Below are positions 19,706 through 27,511 of a stretch of 39,448 nt of DNA, in pieces. A model generated the notes under the pieces. The model made no database searches and had not been told where the DNA came from. It saw nothing but the letters and a program-made list of their open reading frames with translations. This DNA comes from Gallionellaceae bacterium (GTDB lineage Bacteria; Pseudomonadota; Gammaproteobacteria; Burkholderiales; Gallionellaceae), in contig VFLG01000058.1 in assembly GCA_009885195.1 (NCBI GenBank), positions 1 to 39,448 on the forward strand. Reading direction: 5' to 3'. Positions within the stretch are counted from its first letter, which is position 1, and each line of letters starts with the position of its first letter. A program made the translations under genes and the position numbers.

Positions 19706-20515
19706 CTATTGCTGCGCACGCAACCAGCTTTTCCATTCGTCAAACAGATGAGCGTCCAGCGAGGCGATCACCGAACGTTGCCACACATTGCCTTGGGCAA
19801 AATCATCAGCATCCAGACTGCACATTTGGCCGCCCGCTTCCAGCAACACCAGTGAGCCGGCGGCATAATCCCACAGCTTTTGGCCGCCGTGCAAATACAC
19901 GTCATAACGCCCGGCAGCGGTATAGCACCAATCCAGAGTGCTGGCACCAAAGTTGCGTTGCGAACAGTACGGCGGATTACCGGCAAGCCTGGCCGCCAGC
20001 TTGCCATCCAGCCGTTTCATGTCAACGTTGGCCAGCGCACCGCTCAACGAGGTGGCGGTGGTACGGCCAAGCAGCCTGTCGCCATTCAGGAACGCGCCCC
20101 GCCCCCGTTCGGCCGCAAACATTTCATCTGTAACCGGGTCATACACCACACCCAGCACACTCTTTCCTGCGCGGATCAGCGCGACCGAAACAGCAAAATA
20201 AGGCAAGCCGCGCACGAAATTGGACGTCCCGTCTATCGGGTCGATACACCACACCGTCTGCAACCCGTCTGCCCATATCGCCACTTGCTGTTCCTCGCTC
20301 ATCTCCTCGCCGATTAACGGCACGTTGAGTATGGCTTGCAGCTTGTGCGTGAGCGCTTCCTGTGCGGCGAGATCGGCCTCGGTGCACAGGCTGCCGTCGT
20401 TCTTGTGCTGGTGTGCCACTTTCATGTAGCGCGGCATAATCTCTTCTGCGGACACCAGCTTGACCGCCGCCATCACCGCTTTCATGGTGGGGCTTATGGT
20501 CGGGTTAGCCGTCAC
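19706..20515 (-). CDS. Inositol monophosphatase family protein
   Basis: A Mg-dependent, Li-sensitive type phosphatase of about 269 residues. The metal-binding motifs are EEMSEE (about 70), DPIDGTSNF (about 92-100, with D-P-I-D-G-T) and WDYAAG (about 216). The family covers inositol-1-phosphatase (SuhB), PAP phosphatase (CysQ) and histidinol-phosphate phosphatase; the sequence alone does not let me choose. A GTG start one base after the stop of the upstream thioredoxin-like gene is supported by a GGAAAA site; an ATG at 20485 is an alternative. Confidence 0.9.
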   Translation of the reverse strand: MTANPTISPTMKAVMAAVKLVSAEEIMPRYMKVAHQHKNDGSLCTEADLAAQEALTHKLQAILNVPLIGEEMSEEQQVAIWADGLQTVWCIDPIDGTSNFVRGLPYFAVSVALIRAGKSVLGVVYDPVTDEMFAAERGRGAFLNGDRLLGRTTATSLSGALANVDMKRLDGKLAARLAGNPPYCSQRNFGASTLDWCYTAAGRYDVYLHGGQKLWDYAAGSLVLLEAGGQMCSLDADDFAQGNVWQRSVIASLDAHLFDEWKSWLRAQQ

Positions 20516-20516
20516 G

Positions 20517-21068
20517 CTACATTTTCCATTTAATGGAACAGCCCATACCGGCGATTTGCTCCGCCGGGCCTTGGCCGGTTTGCGCTACTTGCACCATGGC
20601 ATCGAATAAGTCGCGCGGCGCGTTTGCCACAGCGTCCTTGCGTGAAGCATCCAGCCGGCCGCGATATTGCAATTCCAGCCTGGCGTTGAAACCAAAGAAG
20701 TCCGGCGTACAAACTGCACCATAATCCTTGGCTACCTGTTGCGTTTCATCCCATACGTAGGGGAATGGGTAGGCGTATTGCTGAGCCACTTTTTTCATAT
20801 TCTCAAAAGAATCTTCCTCATATTCTGCGGGATCATTCGACATGATGGCGATGCTGTTAATGCCATATGGCAGCAACTCGCGCGTGTCGCGCACAATACG
20901 GTCGCGTATGGATTTTACGTAGGGGCAATGGTTGCAGATAAACATAATCAGCAGGCCGTTCTTGCCGCGCGTATTGTTCAGGGTATAGTGCTGACCATCC
21001 ACACCCGGCAAGTTAAACTCACGTGCCTTCCAGCCGAAATCGCAGACGGGCGGTTGCAAACTCACCAC
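20517..21068 (-). CDS. Thioredoxin/AhpC-TSA family protein with CNHCPYVK motif
   Basis: A 183-residue cytoplasmic thioredoxin-fold protein; no signal peptide. The redox motif is C-N-H-C in MFICNHCPYVKSI (about residues 44-56), followed by the cis-proline region (GAVCTPDFFGF). This is a widespread family of peroxiredoxin-like proteins whose substrate is not well defined. GTG start with a perfect AAGGAGAG site 4 bases upstream. It is followed immediately by the inositol-monophosphatase family gene, so the two are probably one transcript. Confidence 0.88.
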   Translation of the reverse strand: MVSLQPPVCDFGWKAREFNLPGVDGQHYTLNNTRGKNGLLIMFICNHCPYVKSIRDRIVRDTRELLPYGINSIAIMSNDPAEYEEDSFENMKKVAQQYAYPFPYVWDETQQVAKDYGAVCTPDFFGFNARLELQYRGRLDASRKDAVANAPRDLFDAMVQVAQTGQGPAEQIAGMGCSIKWKM

Positions 21069-21107
21069 AATTCTCTCCTTACATCAATTTTCAGGGCAGT
21101 ATATTAT

Positions 21108-21129
21108 CCTAAAAACGGCAGTTGACCGC
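21108..21129. repeat. Solo end of the CACAGAG-type repeat
   Basis: CCTAAAAACGGCAGTTGACC matches the terminal 16-20 bases of the repeats at 15272, 24938 and 39284 (CCTAGAAAAAGCAGTTGGCC, CCTAAAAACCGTAGTTCAAG), but no CACAGAG arm or second end follows. It lies in the 198-base gap between divergent genes. Could be a remnant or a short motif of which the larger elements are derivatives. Confidence 0.45.
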
Positions 21130-21249
21130 TTTCAACCTTAACAGGGGCTCGATTTATGACGTTGCAGAATTTCACCCGAACCAGCAGACACAGGATCAGC
21201 AGAGTGTTGCGCATAATGGTCGTTTCCAGGACTATCACCCCAGTCCCAC

Positions 21250-21255
21250 TATAAT
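21250..21255 (+). promoter_or_regulatory. Likely -10 box of rsmE
   Basis: A perfect TATAAT lies 11 bases before the rsmE ATG. If used, transcription would start about 5 bases before the ATG, giving a nearly leaderless mRNA; no Shine-Dalgarno sequence is present. No good -35 box is visible at 17 bases. Confidence 0.4.
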
Positions 21256-21266
21256 TTAGCCTGCCC

Positions 21267-22004
21267 ATGTCCATACCGCGCTTCTATTGCCCCCCGCCGC
21301 TGTCCGTCAATGCCCCGTTTGAGCTACCCCCGGCAGCCGCGCACCATGCCAGCCGGGTGTTGCGCTTGCGCGTGAATGATGTCGTGCAGCTATTCGATGG
21401 AGCGGGTATTGAACTGCACGGCATTATTTGTGAGATAAGCGGGAAGAGGGTAGTGCTGGGGAAACTGCAAGTCTGCACAGTCAACCGCGAATCGCCCTTA
21501 CACATCGTGCTGGCGCAAGCGATGTGCAGCAGCGAAAAGATGGATTGGGTGGTGCAAAAGGCGACCGAACTCGGCGCTACCGAAATACAGCCGGTGCAGA
21601 CCCAGCGTAGCGTGGCAAAGCTGTCCGCTGAGCGCGCTGAAAAGCGCATCGAACACTGGCACAGCGTCACCATTGCGGCCTGTGAACAATGCGGCAGGAA
21701 CGTGTTGCCTAAAGTTCACGCCCCGCAGGAGCTAAGCGCCTGGTTGGCGGCCATGCGCGATATGCCGGGCAGCAAATTTATCCTGCTGCCGCACGCCGCC
21801 ACCACGCTGCACGAGCAACCGCAGCCGCAGGGGACAATCACGCTGCTGATCGGACCGGAAGGCGGCTTCAGCGAAGATGAAGCGCAGCTCGCGCAGCAGA
21901 TCGGTTTCATCCCCATCCGTTTAGGCGCGCGCGTGCTGCGAACCGAGACAGCGGCCATGGCTGGAATCGCCACTCTACAGACTTTGTGGGGAGATTTTAA
22001 ATAA
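21267..22004 (+). CDS. rsmE: 16S rRNA (uracil1498-N3)-methyltransferase
   Basis: SPOUT-class enzyme that methylates U1498 of 16S rRNA using S-adenosylmethionine. 245 residues, normal length. N-terminal PUA-like part (MSIPRFYCPPPL, HHASRVLRLRVNDVV) and C-terminal trefoil-knot with LLIGPEGGFSEDE and LGARVLRTETA, the SAM-binding signatures. The ATG at 21267 matches the family N-terminus, although no ribosome-binding site is visible. Confidence 0.96.
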   Translation: MSIPRFYCPPPLSVNAPFELPPAAAHHASRVLRLRVNDVVQLFDGAGIELHGIICEISGKRVVLGKLQVCTVNRESPLHIVLAQAMCSSEKMDWVVQKATELGATEIQPVQTQRSVAKLSAERAEKRIEHWHSVTIAACEQCGRNVLPKVHAPQELSAWLAAMRDMPGSKFILLPHAATTLHEQPQPQGTITLLIGPEGGFSEDEAQLAQQIGFIPIRLGARVLRTETAAMAGIATLQTLWGDFK

Positions 22005-22008
22005 GGAG

Positions 22009-22029
22009 GCGCATGAAATGTTCATGCGC
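22009..22029. other. Perfect small hairpin after rsmE
   Basis: GCGCATGAA / TTCATGCGC with a 3-base loop. It is followed by TATTTCTAA rather than a T-run, so it is at best a weak terminator or a 3'-end stabiliser between rsmE and the tautomerase gene. Confidence 0.35.
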
Positions 22030-22058
22030 TATTTCTAACCAAAACAGGGGAGTACATC

Positions 22059-22244
22059 ATGCCTTACGTCAACATCCGCATTGCCGGTACGCTTAGCCGC
22101 GATCAGAAGCAACAAATCGCAACAGAAATCACCGACACGCTTGAGCGTGTTGCGCATAAACCGAAGTCCTATACCTACATCGCTTTTGATGAGTTGCCGG
22201 ATGAAAGTTGGGCGATAGGCGGCCGGTTGCTGGATGATATGTAA
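22059..22244 (+). CDS. 4-oxalocrotonate tautomerase family protein
   Basis: A 61-residue protein with the catalytic proline directly after the initiator Met (MPYVNIRIAG) and the helix SRDQKQQIATEITDTLERV typical of the 4-OT/DmpI family. It forms a small oligomeric beta-alpha-beta fold; true substrates of orphan members are generally unknown. AGGGGAG ribosome-binding site. It is convergent with the next gene (7 bases apart). Confidence 0.88.
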   Translation: MPYVNIRIAGTLSRDQKQQIATEITDTLERVAHKPKSYTYIAFDELPDESWAIGGRLLDDM

Positions 22245-22251
22245 GCGCTGC

Positions 22252-22704
22252 TCAGAAATGAAAGGCACTATCCATATTTTTTCGTAACGACTCTACGCTT
22301 TGCTGGCCGTAAAGTACTTTTATTTTTTCTCCATTGGGCGCAAAGAAAACCAATGCCGTTGCATCTTCAATATCGTAAGTCTTGATAAATTCCTTCCCTT
22401 GAGTGATAAAAAGGTCGGCAACGAGAAATGTAACGCGCCCCTTATATTCATCTCTCAAAGTTATGCTTATCGTGCTCATATTGTTCCCGCTATCGACGAA
22501 ATGCGGGTTATGAACCATGACTATAATGTTTTCTCCTTTGCCGATAAGCGAGAAGTCTTGCGAAAATCCGCGCGGCAGGAGCGAGATAAAGACTACCGTA
22601 ACCACCAGTAGAACTACCGCCGTGAGCAGCTTCGGCCACAGGGGGCGCTTGATCGATGGCGGGCTGGTTGCGTCTGCCAGGTCATTTTGTTTCGGTGTTT
22701 GCAT
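22252..22704 (-). CDS. Membrane-anchored thioredoxin-fold-like protein without cysteines
   Basis: 150 residues: a short cytoplasmic N-terminus, one membrane helix (about 24-45, LLTAVVLLVVTVVFISLL) and a periplasmic domain. The latter has a pattern like a thioredoxin fold: beta strand IIVMVHNP, strand VTFLVADL, then TYDIEDATALVFFAPNGEKI, resembling the 'Y-x-I-x-x-x-P-T-x-x-F-x-x-x-G' end of thioredoxins. The usual C-x-x-C is replaced by NPHFVD and there is no cysteine anywhere. Function unknown; perhaps a structural or binding relative. Confidence 0.6.
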   Translation of the reverse strand: MQTPKQNDLADATSPPSIKRPLWPKLLTAVVLLVVTVVFISLLPRGFSQDFSLIGKGENIIVMVHNPHFVDSGNNMSTISITLRDEYKGRVTFLVADLFITQGKEFIKTYDIEDATALVFFAPNGEKIKVLYGQQSVESLRKNMDSAFHF

Positions 22705-22822
22705 AATTTGTCCTGTTCGGCAGAAATCGGGCTGCCCGGTTAATTGATCAATGGATACCTCGTTTGGATTGTCGCGGTTTCAAATTCCAAGCGCAACACT
22801 TTTTGCTGGAGGAGCATGGTTC

Positions 22823-22851
22823 TTGCGAAAAAAGCGTCTTTAATGGATAAT
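22823..22851 (+). promoter_or_regulatory. Sigma70-type promoter of rpmE
   Basis: TTGCGA (22823-22828) and GATAAT (22846-22851) are separated by 17 bases, about 57 bases before the rpmE start. An AAGGAAG ribosome-binding site lies directly before the ATG. Confidence 0.55.
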
Positions 22852-22907
22852 TCGCGACCCTGTGCGTGCGTAGGGCATGCCACCCCAATTTTTAGCAAGG
22901 AAGAAAA

Positions 22908-23129
22908 ATGAAAGCCGACATCCATCCAAAGTACGACGAGATTGCCGTTACTTGCAGCTGTGGCAACAAGTTCACAACCCGATCCACAACGATCAAGCCG
23001 TTGCGTGTGGAAGTCTGTTCGGAATGCCATCCGTTTTATACCGGCACGCAGAAAATTGTGGATACCGCTGGCCGCATTGAAAAATTCAACCAAAAATACG
23101 CCAAGCCCGGTGCAAAAGCTGCCGCCTGA
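22908..23129 (+). CDS. rpmE: 50S ribosomal protein L31
   Basis: A 73-residue L31 of the zinc-containing (C+) type: C16, C18, C37 and C40 (CSCGN and [10 protein letters not shown]) are all present. The [16 protein letters not shown] segment is diagnostic. It stands alone between its own promoter and a strong terminator. Confidence 0.97.
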   Translation: MKADIHPKYDEIAVTCSCGNKFTTRSTTIKPLRVEVCSECHPFYTGTQKIVDTAGRIEKFNQKYAKPGAKAAA

Positions 23130-23156
23130 TGCAAGCAAACAGAAAGTAACAACTGA

Positions 23157-23180
23157 AAGGCAGCCGACGCTGCCTTTTTT
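23157..23180 (+). terminator. Terminator of rpmE
   Basis: GGCAGC / GCTGCC stem (23159-23174) with a CGAC loop, preceded by AAA and followed by six T. A textbook intrinsic terminator 28 bases after the rpmE stop. Confidence 0.92.
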
Positions 23181-23297
23181 GTTTAAAATTTCAAAGGGGT
23201 GACTCTGGCAGCATGGAAATTTTGATGAAAATCCTGCTTACCTGCCGGGCAGTCAAATCTGAACAGCGCATCAAAATCCTGGAATAAGTTCACCTCG

Positions 23298-24929
23298 ATG
23301 TTTTCCTACTTCCCGACACAAGAGCACACCATCACGCCAGCCAAAGCCTGGTTGCTGGGGTTGCTGTGTGCGGTATGGGTAGGCACCGGGCTGATTGGGC
23401 ATGACCCGTGGAAGCCTGACGAAGCGTATAGTTTCGGGCTGATCTACCACATACTGCAAAGCGGCGACTGGTTAGTCCCCACGCTGGCCGGCGAGCCCTA
23501 CATGGACAAGCCGCCGCTGTTCTACATCACCGCTGCGCTATTCGCGAAATTATTTTCCCCCTTGCTGGCGCTGCATGACGGCGCGCGCCTGGCGAGCGGT
23601 TTTTATACCGCCCTGACCTTGCTGTTCACGGGTCTGGCTGGTCGCGAGCTGTTCGGTGCCGGACGCGGCTGGTCGGCGGCTATCATTTTGATCGGTTGTC
23701 TGGGCCTGCTGGTGCGCGCCCACGAGCTTATTACCGACCTGGCCTTGTTGACCGGTTTCGCGATGATGATATATGGCTTTGCCCTAAGCCATCGCCGCGC
23801 CTTGCGCGCGGGCATCCTGCTCGGCAGCGGCATAGGCATCGGCTTTATGGCCAAGGGCTTCATCGCGCCGGTGATATTTCTGCTCATCGGCGCGCTATTG
23901 TTGTTATTCCGCGCCTGGCGCACACGTTCATTTCTTGAAAGTCTGGGCATCGCGCTGTTATTTGTCCTGCCATGGCTGACTGTCTGGCCTTACCTGCTGT
24001 ACCGACATTCACCGCAGTTGTTCATGGAGTGGATGTGGACGCTCAACATTGGCCGCTGGCTCGACTACGCGCGCGGCGGCCACTATGCCGGAGCGCTTTA
24101 TTACCTGAAGACATTGCCCTGGCTCGCCTGGCCCGCTTTGCCGCTAGCCGCATGGGTCGTGTGGTGGGCGCGCCAAAAAGTGCTGCATGAAGCAGAATTC
24201 CAGTTGCTGCTGGTAAGCTTTATGGTGATGCTGGTCACGCTGAGCGTGGTACCCAACATCAAGGAAGTGTACGCGCTACCGATGTTGTTGCCGCTTGCCC
24301 TGCTCGCTACCGCAGCGTTGCCCACGCTGCGTCGCGGCGCCGCCAATGCGCTGGACTGGTTCGGCATCATGACTTTCGGCTTCATAGTCATCCTGATGTG
24401 GTGGGGATGGGGTGGCTTGCTGCTGGACAACCGCGCCAAGATCACGCGCTGGCTGAAAGACTATCATCCCGGTTTCGAACCGGCGTTCCATGACGCGCCG
24501 TTCTGGATTGCGCTGGTTTTTACGGTGCTGTGGGTGGTTATAGTATGGCGCGTAGGGCGCTCCATGCGCCGCGCTGTCATCAATTGGGCCAGCGGCGTGA
24601 CTTTGCTGTGGGCGCTCGCCATGACGCTGTGGTTGCCGTGGCTGGACAGCGGCAAGAGCTATCGCGGCATGGTGGCCGCACTGAGTAAGGCGTTGCCCGC
24701 GAAATATGATTGCATCGCCAGTCGCTATCTGGGCGACGGGCAAAAAGCCATGCTGCACTATTTCGGAAATATTCTGACGAAGCGGGGCGGGGAGGGGAAT
24801 TGTGACCTTCTGCTGACGCAGGGCAATCTATCGAAAACAGATCAGCAAACAGGAAATTGGCAAGTGTTGTGGACAGGTGGCCGTCGCGGAGACAAGTCCG
24901 AACGCTATTATCTTTATCAGCGCAAATAA
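23298..24929 (+). CDS. ArnT/PMT-like glycosyltransferase (GT83-type) membrane protein
   Basis: 543 residues with about ten or more hydrophobic segments. The first periplasmic loop carries DPWKPDEAYSFG (36-47), including the acidic residues that catalyse transfer in ArnT and dolichyl-phosphate-mannose transferases. GEPYMDKPPLFYI is the second family signature. Such enzymes transfer a sugar from undecaprenyl phosphate to lipid A or another periplasmic acceptor; which one cannot be told. The C-terminal 100 residues are soluble (periplasmic). No clear ribosome-binding site; a 24-codon frame (23213-23287) ends 10 bases upstream and could couple translation. Confidence 0.88.
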   Translation: MFSYFPTQEHTITPAKAWLLGLLCAVWVGTGLIGHDPWKPDEAYSFGLIYHILQSGDWLVPTLAGEPYMDKPPLFYITAALFAKLFSPLLALHDGARLASGFYTALTLLFTGLAGRELFGAGRGWSAAIILIGCLGLLVRAHELITDLALLTGFAMMIYGFALSHRRALRAGILLGSGIGIGFMAKGFIAPVIFLLIGALLLLFRAWRTRSFLESLGIALLFVLPWLTVWPYLLYRHSPQLFMEWMWTLNIGRWLDYARGGHYAGALYYLKTLPWLAWPALPLAAWVVWWARQKVLHEAEFQLLLVSFMVMLVTLSVVPNIKEVYALPMLLPLALLATAALPTLRRGAANALDWFGIMTFGFIVILMWWGWGGLLLDNRAKITRWLKDYHPGFEPAFHDAPFWIALVFTVLWVVIVWRVGRSMRRAVINWASGVTLLWALAMTLWLPWLDSGKSYRGMVAALSKALPAKYDCIASRYLGDGQKAMLHYFGNILTKRGGEGNCDLLLTQGNLSKTDQQTGNWQVLWTGGRRGDKSERYYLYQRK

Positions 24930-24937
24930 CATTTCAA

Positions 24938-25112
24938 CCTAGAAAAAGCAGTTGGCCACAGAGATCACAGAGGAAAAGCAAACGATTGAGACACGACAAC
25001 TATTCACCTTTGGGGTGTGCAAAAGAAAGGTGGGGGAAACTAGTCTTTCTCTGTGTCCTCTGTGCTCTCTGTGCTCTCTGTGCTCTCTGTGGCTTGAACT
25101 ACGGTTTTTAGG
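24938..25112 (+). repeat. CACAGAG-type palindromic repeat, copy 2
   Basis: Starts CCTAGAAAAAGCAGTTGGCC and ends CTTGAACTACGGTTTTTAGG, with CACAGAG / CTCTGTG arms and a core ATTCACCTTTGGGGTG. The right arm contains an internal expansion, with TGCTCTCTG in three tandem units (about 25062-25090). It fills the whole gap between the convergent glycosyltransferase and aroC genes and could act as a two-way transcription barrier. Confidence 0.85.
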
Positions 25113-25122
25113 TTCAATTTTC

Positions 25123-26223
25123 TTACGCCGGCTTGCCAGGAATTTTCGGCGTGGCACAAACCACATCCGCATTCTGCGCGCGATGACGCAGCGCGTGATC
25201 CACAAGCACCAGCGCCAGCATCGCTTCGGCGATCGGCGTGGCGCGGATGCCGACGCAGGGATCGTGGCGGCCATGCGTTTCGACCATCACTGCTTCGCCC
25301 TGCTTGTTGATCGAGCGTCTTGGCAGGCGGATGCTGGATGTGGGCTTGATGGCAACGTGCGCCACGATGTCCTGCCCGGTGGAGATGCCGCCCAGTATTC
25401 CTCCGGCGTTGTTGGATAAAAAACCTTGCGGGGTCATTTCGTCGCTATGTTCTGTGCCATGTTGTGTCACGCAGCCGAAGCCCGCGCCGATCTCCACACC
25501 CTTGACCGCATTGATGCTCATCAGCGCATAGGCGATCTCGGCATCGAGGCGGTCATACACCGGCTCGCCCCAGCCCACCGGCACATTCTCCGCCACGACG
25601 GTTAGTTTTGCGCCTATGGAATCACCGGACTTGCGCAGGGCGTCCATGTATTTTTCCAGCTGTGCAACATAGCTGTCATCGGCAACGAAGAAAGGATTGC
25701 TGTTGACTCCATCCCAGCTCTTGAACGGCACGATGACTTCACCCAGTTGCGCCATGTAGCCGCGTATCACCACGCCGTGACGCTCGTGCAACCATTTCTT
25801 GGCGATGGCTCCGGCCGCCACGCGCACCGCCGTCTCGCGCGCAGATGCCCGGCCACCGCCGCGATAATCGCGGATGCCATATTTCTGCCAGTAGGTGTAG
25901 TCGGCATGACCCGGACGGAAGCTGTCGGCGATGTTGCCGTAGTCCTTGCTGCGCTGGTCTTCATTGCGGATCAGCAGCGCGATCGGTGTGCCGGTAGTCT
26001 TGCCTTCGAATATGCCGGAGAGTATCTCCACGGTGTCCGATTCGTGCCTTTGGGTGACATGGCGCGAGGTGCCGGGCTTGCGCCTATCCAGCTCGTGCTG
26101 AATATACTCGGCTGACATTTCCATTCCGGGTGGACACCCGTCCACCACGCAACCGATAGCCGGGCCATGCGATTCGCCAAAGGAAGTGACGCAGAACAAA
26201 GTGCCGAGTGTGTTTCCAGACAT
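25123..26223 (-). CDS. aroC: Chorismate synthase
   Basis: Last step of the shikimate pathway: converts EPSP to chorismate with reduced FMN. From the ATG at 26223 the protein is 366 residues, starts [20 protein letters not shown] as in the family, and contains the signatures [33 protein letters not shown] and [17 protein letters not shown]. The frame is open to 26262 and an ATG at 26229 (two codons earlier) is an equally possible start. Divergent from the MDR oxidoreductase gene. Confidence 0.96.
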   Translation of the reverse strand: MSGNTLGTLFCVTSFGESHGPAIGCVVDGCPPGMEMSAEYIQHELDRRKPGTSRHVTQRHESDTVEILSGIFEGKTTGTPIALLIRNEDQRSKDYGNIADSFRPGHADYTYWQKYGIRDYRGGGRASARETAVRVAAGAIAKKWLHERHGVVIRGYMAQLGEVIVPFKSWDGVNSNPFFVADDSYVAQLEKYMDALRKSGDSIGAKLTVVAENVPVGWGEPVYDRLDAEIAYALMSINAVKGVEIGAGFGCVTQHGTEHSDEMTPQGFLSNNAGGILGGISTGQDIVAHVAIKPTSSIRLPRRSINKQGEAVMVETHGRHDPCVGIRATPIAEAMLALVLVDHALRHRAQNADVVCATPKIPGKPA

Positions 26224-26295
26224 AGCCATAGTCTCGCTAAATTGACGTAGAGAGTTTAGCATAGACGCACTTATGACTCACGTTGACAAGCTACG

Positions 26296-27297
26296 ATGAA
26301 AGCCATTTTAATGACCGCCGCAGGCAGCCCGGACGTGCTGCACCTGCGCGAAATCGAAAAACCGGAATTATCTTCGCCACACCATCTGCGGGTGAAGCTG
26401 GCTGCCGCAGGAGTCAATCCGCTGGACACCAAATTACGCGTCAAGCCCGCTTATTATCCGGACAAGCTGCCCGTCATCCTCGGCTGTGACGGCGCGGGCA
26501 TAGTGGAAGCGGCCGGCAGCGCGGTGACACGTTTCAAAGTGGGTGACGCGGTATATTTCTGCAACGGAGGTATAGGTGATGAGCCGGGCTGCTATGCGGA
26601 ATACACCACGCTGCATGAAGATTACTGCGCCGCAAAACCTGTCAATATAAATCTGGTAGAAAGTGCTGCCTTGCCGCTGGTGCTGATCACGGCATGGGAA
26701 GCGCTGATCGAGCGAGTGAACCTGCGAGCCGGACAAACCATTCTGATACATGCTGCCGCCGGTGGGGTGGGACACATCGCCACACAACTTGCTCACCATC
26801 TCGGTGCGCGCATTGCAGTGACGGTGAGCGATGCCAGGAAGGCCGGGCTAACGCAAGGCTTGGGCGCCGCTAAAATTATTAATTACCGCGAGCAGGATTT
26901 CGTGCAGGAAGCGCTGGGCTGGACAAATGGCAAAGGAGTGGACGTGGTGTTCGACACCGTGGGCGGCGATACCTTTCTGCGCTCGTTCGCAGCCTGTCGC
27001 GTCGGCGGCAAGGTGGTCAGCCTGCTGGCCACGCCGCTGCAGCTTGCCGACGTGCAACTGGCGCGTCTGCGCAACCTGTCATTGTGCTACGAACTGATGC
27101 TCGCCCCGCAAGTGATGAAGCTGCACGACGAACGTGTGCGCCAACGCAAGATACTGGAACAAGGTGCGCGACTCGTGGAAGCGGGCAAGATCGGTGTGCT
27201 GGTGAACAAGATATTGCCGCTGGAAGAAGCGGCACAGGCGCACCGCCAGATTGAGCAGGGCGGGGTGATGGGCAAGATCGTGTTGACGATGGGATAA
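26296..27297 (+). CDS. MDR-family zinc-independent quinone oxidoreductase / alcohol dehydrogenase-like
   Basis: 333 residues with the GroES-like N-terminal domain (GVNPLDTKLR, GCDGAGIVEAAGS) and the Rossmann nucleotide domain with HAAAGGVGHIATQLA (AxxGGVG, NADPH type). GVDVVFDTVGG and the C-terminal VLVNKILPLEEAAQAHRQIE are typical for quinone oxidoreductase-like members. No structural-zinc cysteine cluster is visible. Substrate unknown. Confidence 0.88.
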   Translation: MKAILMTAAGSPDVLHLREIEKPELSSPHHLRVKLAAAGVNPLDTKLRVKPAYYPDKLPVILGCDGAGIVEAAGSAVTRFKVGDAVYFCNGGIGDEPGCYAEYTTLHEDYCAAKPVNINLVESAALPLVLITAWEALIERVNLRAGQTILIHAAAGGVGHIATQLAHHLGARIAVTVSDARKAGLTQGLGAAKIINYREQDFVQEALGWTNGKGVDVVFDTVGGDTFLRSFAACRVGGKVVSLLATPLQLADVQLARLRNLSLCYELMLAPQVMKLHDERVRQRKILEQGARLVEAGKIGVLVNKILPLEEAAQAHRQIEQGGVMGKIVLTMG

Positions 27298-27311
27298 TTC
27301 CAGCCCCAGCG

Positions 27312-27464
27312 TTATTTGTTATGGCAGGTCACGCATAGCGCACTGCTGATGTTATCAACGCGCAGATAAAAATTAGCGGGTGACCCGACTGGGGCGGGAG
27401 CATTGCTATGCTCCCTATGGCATGAAGCACATACTACCTTAGTGAATTCTGTTAATCTTCCCAT
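27312..27464 (-). CDS. 50-residue di-haem CXXCH reading frame (cytochrome c-like, possibly a remnant)
   Basis: A frame from ATG 27464, with GGGGGAG five bases upstream, to TAA at 27312. It reads MGRLTEFTKVVCASCHREHS, continues through SPANFYLRVDNIS and ends ALCVTCHNK. Two haem c-binding motifs, CASCH (about residues 12-16) and CVTCH (44-48), are spaced as in the 'doubled CXXCH' domain of multihaem cytochromes, whose last repeat typically ends in L-R-V-D-N-x-x-x-x-L-C-x-T-C-H. There is no signal peptide, so as it stands it could not be exported for haem attachment. Upstream in frame a TGA occurs about 20 codons before, inside the hemF 3' end. It may be the surviving C-terminus of a larger cytochrome gene or a true short protein. 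It lies just beyond the hemF terminator. Confidence 0.6.
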   Translation of the reverse strand: MGRLTEFTKVVCASCHREHSNAPAPVGSPANFYLRVDNISSALCVTCHNK

Positions 27465-27479
27465 CGCCGCTCCCCCAAC

Positions 27480-27502
27480 AAAAAACCCGCTTCGCAGCGG
27501 GT
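27480..27502 (-). terminator. Terminator of hemF
   Basis: On the minus strand ACCCGCT-GCGA-AGCGGGT is followed by six T, 10 bases beyond the hemF stop. In the plus direction the same stem is followed only by CGTTTCATTTT, so it is mainly for hemF. Confidence 0.82.
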
Positions 27503-27511
27503 CGTTTCATT

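Noticed and set aside
21169-21267. 32-codon frame upstream of rsmE
   Set aside because: No ribosome-binding site, Arg/Ser/Thr-rich composition and it overlaps the probable promoter.
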